13,068 nt of DNA, taken from the NCBI GenBank assembly GCA_004335835.1, contig RWJK01001233.1, positions 2,195 through 15,262 of the forward strand, given 5' to 3'. Origin of the DNA: Scenedesmus sp. ARA3 (lineage: Eukaryota > Chlorophyta > Chlorophyceae > Sphaeropleales > Scenedesmaceae). Positions 1 through 7,700 of this stretch are shown piece by piece (position 1 is the stretch's first letter; the number at the start of each line of letters is the position of its first letter). The notes below the pieces were generated by a model. That model ran no database searches and was not told the DNA's origin. It saw only the letters and a program-made list of their open reading frames with translations. The translations under genes were made by a program, and so were the position numbers.

Positions 1-56
<56 letters not shown>
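1..56. repeat. (AGC)n / (CTG)n microsatellite at the window edge
   Basis: This is an uninterrupted triplet tract running to the edge of the window. On the minus strand it is CTG and begins right after the likely donor of helicase exon 8, so it is probably intronic. If translated it would give only a homopolymer. Confidence 0.9.
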
Positions 57-58
<2 letters not shown>

Positions 59-59
59 C

Positions 60-563
60 GTCGCAGGTTTGTTTGGCAGGGCGATGAACATCAGTTTCTT
101 GCCCAAGCCCATGTCGTCAGCCAGGATGCCACCCCTGCAGCAGCAGCAGCAGCAGCAGCAAACAAAATGCTTTGCATTGCAGACAGATGTTTGCAAGATT
201 CGCCCGGCACCATGGCATCAGCCAGCATGTATGTGTGCGATGCAGGCAGCCTATAGTTATGCTTGCAATCAACACGCTATCAGCAGAAGAAGCAACAAGA
301 AAGGCAGCATCATCCTCACCTGAGCGGTTCTGGGCGCCTTGAAGTCTCAAAGTTGGTGAGTGTGTTTGTGTACACCACGCCACCACCAGCAGCAGCAGCC
401 TCACGCCCTGCTGGCGCTGCTGCGCTCCAGAATGGCGGCAGGGCATTGCTGTTCTCTCTGTTGACCATCCAAGCCAGTGCCTCCTGCTGGTGGGGAAAGA
501 GCTGCGACAGCACCTCATCGCTTGCACCCATGCGGGGCCGCGATGCAGCGCTGCTGTACAGAT
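60..563 (-). other. SNF2 ATPase N-lobe exons (7-8) with Walker A loop
   Basis: Exon 7 (563-320) starts after the acceptor TACAG and ends CTCAG before GTGAGG. It carries the SNF2 entry motif PHQQEALAWMVNRENSNALP with PPFW, then a Gly/Ala insert and LTNFETSRRPEPLR. Exon 8 (134-60) begins after CTGCAG and reads GGILADDMGLGKKLMFIALP. The split Arg codon (AG|G) gives the conserved RGGILADDMGLGK. The residue after GK is Lys where the family has Thr, and the stretch after IAL looks about two codons shorter than usual. Confidence 0.82.
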
Positions 564-2463
564 CTGTACGGACACACGCACACAGAAAGGCAAGGTGTGT
601 GTTGGTGAGGTGTTAGTTGGCGTTATAACAGCTGCGACAGCGCGGCATTGCTGGGGTCCATGCAGGACGGGGCTGCAGCGCTGCCGTACAGATCTGTGGG
701 GGAAGCAGCAGAGGTAATGGTGGGTGGACGTGACACGTGGGTCTAGCAGTGGCCGCTGCGTGTGCAGACTGCTGCTGCTGCTGCTGCTGCTGCTGTTCCT
801 CATTGAAGCAGCGCATAGCTAGTTTCACGCGGATGACGCGTATGCAGTACTGATGCACCACGGACACTAGGCCTCGATTAGTGGTGCATACGTGCTATAT
901 TAGTATTACTGATACGTATACAGTACTGATTTGCTGATGGAGCAATGTCATCAGTGCTGCATCAGTACTGCATCAGTGGTACTGCCACCCCCAGGCGTTC
1001 TTAGAGTGCCAGTACATCTTCACTAAACATATGATCTGGTTGTTGTAAACAAGCAAGTGGTTGTCAGCGACCCAGGCAGCGGTACGTAAGGAGCTGGAGA
1101 CGCTCCAACCACTAACACAAAACAGGTCGCACAGCTGGCCCACACTACCAGCAGGTGAAACAGCAGCGCATGCGGGTGAACAGGTGAAACAGCAGCGCAT
1201 GCGTGCGCACCTTCAAACAGCCGGTTGAGGCTGTTCTCAAGCTGAGCTGGCGCCAAGTACACCTGAGGACCAGCCGCCGCAGCACCACCACCCCTGCCAC
1301 CGCTGCTGCTGCCGCGGCCGCCGCGGCCGCCGCTGCCGTGGCCTGCTGCTGCTGCTGCTGCAGCTTCCTGCAGGCTCATCGCAGTGAACTGGAGGCCTAG
1401 GGAGGCCACCTTGCGGCGCAATGCCACTCCCACGTCAGTGCTGCTGACGAAGCAGTAGACTGCAGGGCAAGCAGGGAAAGACACGGCGGATCTGTGAATT
1501 GCAGGTACACAGGAGTGAGTGCGTGCAGCATCAAGTATGACGCACACGTGTGATTGCACGCTGTGTTCGGTCAACAAGTGTTGCACGGAATGGTCATGCA
1601 ACCCCTAAGGCGCACGGCAAGTGTATATTGCAGTGCAACAGTTGTCGCGCTGGTGAACACACAGGTGTTCTGTCTCTACAAGATCTGCAGGCTGTTTTGC
1701 AGTGCTAGTTCCTGCAATTTGGCTGGTGTGGCCAGATGTTCTCTGCAGGCCTGCCCAGGTACCTGTCTCTTTCCTGCAAGCCAGACTCACGTTCCTGCAA
1801 GCCTCACTCACTTGTGACCGGCATTGTAAAGGTGGAGCGGCTGCCGCCGGGCATCACACCTTCAATGCGCAGCTGGTCAGCATCAAGCATGGACGCAATC
1901 TGCGTAAGAACGTTTGATATTCTTAGAGCAAGGGTTGCGTTTGGGACTGCCAAGCGGCTTCCTTTGGTTGCTCTTGGTTGCTGTTGCTGGAAACACGTGT
2001 ATTTGAAGGGCTACGTAACTGTAGTTACGCTGAGCCAGCTGGCATGTGCCTTGCAGGAGAGAGCTTCAATGCTGTGCACTTGGCACAATGCCAGCAGGCA
2101 GCCCCATGTGTTTCTGTGTCAGCACCAAACAGCAGACAGCTGCCGCCTGCTGCACCACCCACCTCATACACCAGCTCCCTCTTCAGGTGCCCCACTTGCT
2201 CCCCATTGGTGTTTTCAACCTTGACAGCACTGACAGCAGCAGCAGCAGCAGCGGAAAGAAAGCAGCAGAAGGAAACCAATCGCCAGTGTCAACGGAACTC
2301 CCTGGCAGGCACAAGCCAGCCACTCAACAGGGCATTGCTGTGTGCGCTGCACTGTGCCCCGAGCCAGCTGCCCCACATGCCAACTGTGCACAGCCTGTGG
2401 TAGTTGGCTTGCTCACTTTGCGTCGTATGGGTTGCGCGGCTCCCGTACAAACTTAACCATCTG

Positions 2464-2557
<94 letters not shown>

Positions 2558-3396
2558 CACACGTTGCTGTGCATAAACAGAAGGCTGTGCATGGCCGCAT
2601 GTTGAAAGCGCAGTGTGACTGCTAGTGCCGCTGCTGCTGCTGCCACCCAAGCTGTTGCAGGATTCTCGAATGCGCCACTGCTTGCGCTTTTCGCACCTCG
2701 TTCACGCCCACGCGCCCCGTGTAATAGCGTATGCCCACGATAACAGTCTTGAAGCAGCCAATGAACTCCAGCTCTGCCTCGGGCTGCTGCTACAGGCACA
2801 GCAGCAGTGTAGCGGCAGGCACACAACAGCACACATGTGCAGGAGCGGGAGCAGGAGAAGTGAAGGTTACGGAGCAGCCAATGAACTCCAGCTCAGCCTC
2901 GGGCTGCTGCTGCATGAACAGCAGCAGTGTAGCGTCAGGCACACAGCAGCATGCAGTATCGTCATATTGCATATGTGCAAGAGCCCCTGTCTAAGCAGGC
3001 ACCAGCACACGCCAAGGCAGGCACTGTAGCACTGTCTGGCGTAGTGTGCATTGCTCAGGTGCATTGCTAGGTTATGACATGGTTTTGTTGGCAGATTGTC
3101 ACCCCGTGTGCTTGTGTAGTGCCAAGACACATGGTAGCAGCAGCGCGGTGCAGCGGGATGGTGCGCTGCTTATGCACTGCATGCTGAGCTCAGTTTGCGT
3201 GCCTGCTGTGCTCAGCAGCATCATCGTTTGAGTTTCTGATGCAGAGCGAGGTGGATGATAGAACACGTGTACATGTATCTGGGAACCTCAGATACATGCC
3301 AGTGAATGCTCAACAATTGGGTACCTCTTCATCATCAGCCTGTGAACCTGCTGCTGCTGTTGCTGCCGCTGCTGCTGCTGCTGCTGCCCGGTCCAT
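60..3396 (-). CDS. HLTF: HLTF/SMARCA3-like (RAD5 family) HIRAN-SNF2 DNA translocase, 5' part (8 exons), 3' truncated by window
   Basis: Exons (minus strand, high to low): 3396-3325, 2789-2697, 2460-2417, 2229-2172, 1899-1812, 1459-1211, 563-320, 134-60; all introns are GT-AG and phases match, giving about 307 residues. The ATG at 3396 follows an in-frame TGA seven codons upstream. Visible in order: MDR plus an Ala run and DDEE; a HIRAN domain (VGIRYYTG, FVREPRNPYDANAVKV, GEQVGHLKREL, LRIEG); an Ala/Gly-rich linker; LENSLNRLFE; the SNF2 N-lobe (LSQLFPHQQEALAWMVNREN, LPPFW, YTNTLTNF, RPEPLRGGILADDMGLGK). Known for the family: HLTF/RAD5 proteins are nuclear ATP-driven translocases that remodel stalled replication forks; the HIRAN domain binds 3' DNA ends, and a RING normally sits in the helicase part, here beyond the edge. 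Oddities: Walker A reads GLGKK, and two exon edges are duplicated in introns. Family call firm; true orthology untested. The last donor at 59-58 lies at the CTG tract and is the weakest splice call. Confidence 0.87.
627..697 (-). pseudogene. Decayed tandem copy of the 5' edge of helicase exon 7, with its acceptor
   Basis: Reading the minus strand from a good acceptor (pyrimidine-rich, CCCCCACAG) at 695-694, the sequence from 693 aligns without gaps to the start of exon 7 at 563. Shared blocks are ATCTGTAC-GCAGCGCTGCA, the ATGG and GCTGTCGCAGCT. It would encode DLYGSAA..MDPSNAALSQLL and then hits TAA at 625-623. The offset is 130 bp. It lies inside the intron before exon 7 and has no convincing donor, so it is a vestigial or decoy exon edge. 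Confidence 0.75.
842..973. repeat. Inverted-repeat (MITE-like) insertion inside a helicase intron
   Basis: A 16-bp arm at 842-857 (ATGCAGTACTGATGCA) has a perfect reverse complement at 958-973. Between the arms are further self-complementary pieces: ATGCACCAC with GTGGTGCAT, ATACGTAT, and repeats of CAGTACTGAT. The block is richer in A/T than its surroundings. It lies in the intron 1210-564 and codes for nothing. No clear target-site duplication was seen, so whether it is a mobile element is open. Confidence 0.5.
1152..1203. repeat. 23-bp direct repeat beside the exon 6 donor
   Basis: The 23-bp sequence beginning CAGGTGAAACAGCAGCGCAT occurs at 1152-1174 and 1181-1203, 29 bp apart, just downstream (minus strand) of the helicase exon 6 donor at 1210-1209. 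It is intronic, with no coding content. Confidence 0.8.
1812..2789 (-). other. HIRAN domain-coding exons (2-5) of the SNF2 gene
   Basis: Four small exons join to one HIRAN domain. Exon 2 (2789-2697, 31 codons) gives ELEFIGC..VGIRYYTGRVGVNE. Exon 3 (2460-2417, 44 bp) gives MVKFVREPRNPYDA. Exon 4 (2229-2172, 58 bp) gives AVKVENTNGEQVGHLKREL. Exon 5 (1899-1812) gives IASMLDADQLRIEGVMPGG and on to MPVT. The codon split between exons 3 and 4 (AA|T) restores the Asn of NPYDANAV, a residue typical of the family, which supports the junction. Exon 5 starts in phase 0, which selects the donor at 2171-2170. Confidence 0.85.
2467..2556. repeat. (CAG)30 / (CTG)30 microsatellite in a helicase intron
   Basis: Thirty uninterrupted CAG triplets. 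On the helicase (minus) strand this is CTG x30, ending a few bases before the acceptor CCACAG of HIRAN exon 3 (2460). It therefore sits where a polypyrimidine tract is expected in the 236-bp intron 2696-2461. Open frames through it are only poly-Ala, -Gln, -Ser, -Leu or -Cys artefacts. Confidence 0.95.
2872..2960 (-). pseudogene. Decayed tandem copy of the 5' edge of helicase exon 2, with its acceptor
   Basis: The block 2872-2960 repeats 2752-2840 almost base for base at a 120-bp offset. Included are the acceptor (CATGCAG at 2911-2910) and the first ~39 nt of the exon (QQPEAELEFIGC). After that the similarity ends and the frame runs into TAG. The exon-adjacent copy at 2789 continues into conserved HIRAN sequence and is the functional one. 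The distal copy lies inside intron 1 (3324-2790). Confidence 0.78.
3272..3298. other. Perfect 10-bp hairpin in helicase intron 1
   Basis: CATGTATCTG (3272-3281) and CAGATACATG (3289-3298) are exact reverse complements with a 7-nt loop. It lies about 25 nt inside intron 1 from the exon 1 donor. Its function is unknown; it may be chance or a small structural element. Confidence 0.6.
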
Positions 3397-4545
3397 CGGC
3401 TTCTTTTGGTGAATTCAACACAACTTAGATGTGCTACGCGAGTTGGGAGGAATGAAACACCCGCTGATTTCGATCAGTTCAAGTTCAGCACAATGCTACA
3501 AGGCTAGTGCACACATGGTGCCTCCTTGCTGTGTCCGTGCGCGTCTGATAGATTCGTGTGCGCGTCGCATGTACTAAACATGCTGTCGGTGGAAAAAATG
3601 CGCGAGAGGGGTTGAAAGTGTCGTCGTGCAATCGGCAGATGAATAGACACAATGGTCTGGCAGCAACACAATCGGCACTGCGCTGCCGGTGGGCTGGCTT
3701 GTAGAACTCTAGTGGAATCAGGACTTCACGACCTTGAAGTTTCTTTATGCTTGCTACTTTCGCCTGGCTGATGCTGACCAAACACGCCTGCAGTGACTGC
3801 AAGCAGGGCATGAAGACCAAACACTCAGTGCCCTGGATGTGCAACCACACACCGGTCTAAATTTTGATCTGATCCATCAGCTGCATATACCTACACGAAG
3901 TCGCCGGCTTAATGGAGGAACACATACACCTCGGGCACCCTGGGCATGACACTTACCATACAGTCTGTGCCTTTGCAACAGACAGCGTCTACAGCACGGA
4001 AGCTGTACTTGCTGTAAGAAGTATTAGTAATGAAATTTCTGCACGACAGAGGCGGTGCGGTACCAATGCGTGTCTGGTTGCAGCCCAGCAGCATGGTCAA
4101 GCAGGACAGGCAGTTGCTGAGGCAGGTACTGCTGGGAGGGTTGGCTGTACAACAGACACTGCAGCGACTGCAAGCAACAACGTGCTGATATGCGGAAGAA
4201 CTGCGAAACAATTCTTCCTTGCATGACAGGCGTCAACATTTTACGGCCATGCCAGGTCAGCTCTACATAACGCTGCAAGTCTACAACAGCTGCGTTTGAC
4301 GCATGCAGTTCAGCTTACGAGCTCGGACGAATGCAGGCAGGAATTTGTGCAAAGAAGCTCTTTGCAGAACAGCACTTGTGGCGACCTGGTGTCACTCAGC
4401 ACCTTGAACACCTCGAGCTGGCCAACAGCTGCACGCAGCCAAGGCTAACAAGACAATTTGCGTCTCTTGCTGGAATTCTTTCAACTCGAAAACAACAGGG
4501 TCACTGCCTGGGCTTCTTACTGTCGTGGCTATCGTCCAGCCTGCA
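3397..4545. promoter_or_regulatory. Divergent intergenic region between the SNF2 gene and the OPR gene
   Basis: About 1.15 kb separates the two divergent start codons. It should hold both promoters and 5'UTRs. Open frames here (for example 3485-3850 minus and 3912-4226 plus) have no recognisable motif, and I see no supporting splice pattern. No certain TATA box or other core element could be identified by eye. An in-frame TGA at 4405 precedes the OPR start, with no other ATG in that frame before 4546. Confidence 0.5.
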
Positions 4546-4727
4546 ATGCACTCGCTGAGTGCCTCTGGACTCGTCGAACGCAACTCAGTATGTTCCAGGT
4601 AATGGATCAAGCCACCAACCATCGCCGTGCTGCGCCTTGGTGTCAGCAGCGCCTGCCAACCATGTTCGCTTGCTTTCGTGCTTGCAGGCTGAGCTCGAGG
4701 GCTGCAAAGCAATCACAGAAGTGTAAG
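4546..4727 (+). other. Transit-peptide-like N-terminal exons 1-2 of the OPR gene
   Basis: Exon 1 (53 bp) ends TTCCAG before GTAATG. Exon 2 (40 bp) follows the acceptor GTGCTTGCAG and ends TGTAAG before the strong donor GTACGT. Splicing joins MHSLSASGLVERNSVCSR to LSSRAAKQSQKCK, with Arg, Ser and Ala and only one acidic residue, typical of an organelle targeting sequence. An alternative start at 4777 in exon 3's frame (MPHTAAAGQ) would lose this peptide and skip two consistent introns. Confidence 0.62.
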
Positions 4728-7700
4728 GTACGTTTCGGCGTCGAATTTTGAGCAGGTAGCGCTTGCTGGCACAGCAATGCCCCACACTGCTGCTGCTGGG
4801 CAGCCCCCACCTCCAGAAGTGTCTGCCTTGCAGGACACACAGCAGCCTGCTCACAGCTTCAATATATTGGACTTATCGCAGGTTGCGTTCTCCCGCGACT
4901 ATGGCAGCTACCCCAATGACCCTCTCCTGCTGGCTCAGTCCCTGACTGCTAAGGTGAGCCGGGGACACGTCAGCAAGTTTGGCAGCGCACATGAGCTTGC
5001 AGTGGTGACGACAGTGCAACAACAATAGATCGTAATACCCATGTTGTATGCAACTTGCTTGGCAGCTTCCGCAGTGTTTAGGTTACTGCAACGATCTCCA
5101 AGCTTTTGATGCAGCAGAACAATGGCAGTGGCAGCTGCTATAGTAATGTTCTGCTTCCTCAGCACAGCTTGACAGCACCAGAACCAGAAAGATGCTGCAG
5201 CACTATCTATGTGCTTCACGTGTAGTTGACGTTGCTGCTGCTGCCCGCTTTTGCGTTGCTGCAGTCCCGAGAGTTTGTGCACCAGCACCAGGACGGTGGC
5301 TGGCAGCAGCACAGCAGCAACAGCAGCAGCGACAGCAATGGCAGTGCTGGTTTCACAGCTTGGGCACAGTCACTGCTACCCATACCTGCAGCCACAGCAG
5401 CGGCGGCTGCAAGTAGCAATGCGCTGCAGCATTCTGGCGGCCGGACTTCACAGCAGCAGCAGCAGCAGCAGAGGCGCAGCAGCAGACTTGCTGCAACCAG
5501 GGGCTCAGCCAGCAGCAGCAGCAGCAGCGGTGCTGGAGGTTCTGGTGAAGGCTGGATTCGCAGGCTGTGGCCTCTGAACGGCCCATCTAGGAGCACTGGC
5601 AGCAGCAGCAGCAGCAGCAGTGCTGGGGCATCGCATCACATGGTGGTGGCAGCAGCTGTTGCTGCTGGTGCTGATGCAGCAACAGAGCTGACCAGCGCAG
5701 ACACTGATGGCAGTAGCACCACACTGACAAAGCAGCAGCAGCAGCAGCAGCAAGGTGCTGCAGGCGGTCTGCAGCAGCAGCGCTACTCCAGCAGCAGCAA
5801 CAGCAGCTGGAGCTACTATAGCAGCAGCAGCAGCAGCAGCAGCAGGCCCAGCTACCAGGTCCGCCGTGCTAGCAGCCAGTCGTGGCTGAAAGTGTCAAAC
5901 AGCAGCAGCATGGATGCTGTGAGCAGCAGCAGCACTGCCACACTCAGCCTGGATACCATTGAAAGCCCGCTGAGCAGCATTGAAGAAAACAGCAGTCCTG
6001 CTGGCTTGCCTGGCAGCAGCAGCAGCACGAGGCTGGCAGGCAGCTCACCCTACAGAAGCAGCAACTCAACTGCTTATGTTAGTAGTGGCCGATCGTCACC
6101 TGCAGGTGCAGATGACGCAGACTGGCTGACTGCTGTGCTGTCTGTCTCCACCAGCAAGCTGTCGGTGCATTCGAATGCAGTTCTAACAAACAGCTTGAAG
6201 CGCCTGGCCAGCCTGCGTGCGACTGGCGGCAGCAGCAGCAGTGGAGGGACCAGAGGGGCTTGCCGGCTTATTAGAGTCTGTGCGGGCAAGATTTGCCAGT
6301 TTTGGGCTGCAGCACTTTGAGGAGGTGGCTTTGCAGCTGGGGCAGCTGGGGTACGAGCCGGATGACGAGTGGCTGGCGTCATTCGAAAGGTGCGTCATGG
6401 CAGAAGTAATTTGTTACAGTGGTTCGGGGCTGCAGCACTTTGAGGAGGTGGCTTTGCAGCTGGGGCAGCTGGGGTACGAGCCGGATGACGAGTGGCTGGC
6501 GTCATTCAAAAGGTGCGTCATGGCAGAAGTAATTTGTTACAGTGGTTCGGGGCTGCAGCACTTTGAGGAGGTGGCTTTGCAGCTGGGGCAGCTGGGGTAC
6601 GAGCCGGATGACGAGTGGCTGGCGCCATTCGAAAGGTGCGTCATGGCAAAAGTAACGTGTTACAGTGGTTTGGGGCTGCAGCACTTTGAGGAGGTGGCTT
6701 TGCAGCTGGGGCAGCTGGGGTACGAGCCGCATGACGAGTGGCTGGCGTCATTCGAAAGGTGCGTCATGGCAGAAGTAACGTGTTACAGTGGTTTGGGGCT
6801 GCAGCACTTTGAGGAGGTGGCTTTGCAGCTGGGGCAGCTGGGGTACGAGCCGGATGACGAGTGGCTGGCGTCATTCGAAAGGTGCGTTCTGACAAATAGT
6901 AACATGTTATATTGTTCGCAGCGTTTTAAAGAGGTGGCGCTGCAGCTGGGGCAGCTGGGCTACGAGCCGGATGACGAGTGGCTGGCATTGTTTGAAAGGT
7001 GCGTTCTGACAAATAGTAACACGTTGAATTGTTCGGGGCTGCAGCGTTTTGAAGAGGTGGCGCTGCAGCTGGGGCAGCTGGGCTACGAGCCGGATGACGA
7101 GTGGCTGGCATTGTTTGAAAGGTGTGTTATGGCAGAAGTAACGTGTTAATACTCTGAATTAAGCATCACTTTGGAAGAGGTGGCGCTGCAGCTGGGGCAG
7201 CTGGGCTATGAGCCCGATGATGAGAGGCTGGCGTCATTCGAAAGGTGCGTCATCGACACGTGTTGAGAGTTATGATATAGTTTTGGGCTGCAGCACTTTC
7301 AGGAGGTTGCGCTGCAGCTGGGGCAGCTGGGGTTTGAGCCAGATGACGAGTGGCTGGTGTCATTTGAGAGGTGCGTTGTGACGTGTGTCACGTGTCATAT
7401 TATGGTTTTGGGCTGCAGCAATTTTCAGGAGGTGGCGCTGCAGCTGGGTTACGAGCGCGCATGACGACTGGCTGGCGTCATTTGAAAGTTACGTTACAAC
7501 AGTGTTGATTTTCAAATTGTTGCAGCAGTGACTGGTCTGATGCTGCACGTGTACCCAACTACATACTGTTGTCAAGTATGCTCCTCTTCATTTTCAATTC
7601 ATCCGCCCGCATTTCCACACTCTGCACCATTGCTGCAGGCACTCCATGGCTGTGATGCCGGGCGGCAGCCCCCGCTTGCTGCGCATATGCACACCTGCAC

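Noticed and set aside
117..803. Long minus-strand open frame over helicase exon 7
   Set aside because: It runs in a different frame from the conserved SNF2 motifs and spans two introns and the duplicated exon edge, so it is a shadow frame.
2289..2832. Several open frames of poly-Ala, poly-Gln, poly-Ser, poly-Leu and poly-Cys on both strands
   Set aside because: They exist only because the (CAG)30 tract has no stops in any frame. The tract lies in an intron of the helicase gene.
3485..3850. 121-codon minus-strand open frame in the intergenic region
   Set aside because: No recognisable domain, unlikely composition, and no splice continuity with the helicase gene, whose start is fixed by an upstream in-frame stop.
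6304..7500. Regularly spaced repeats that resemble a CRISPR array at first glance
   Set aside because: Units are ~123 bp, protein-coding in part and near-identical over their whole length with no unique spacers, in a eukaryotic gene.
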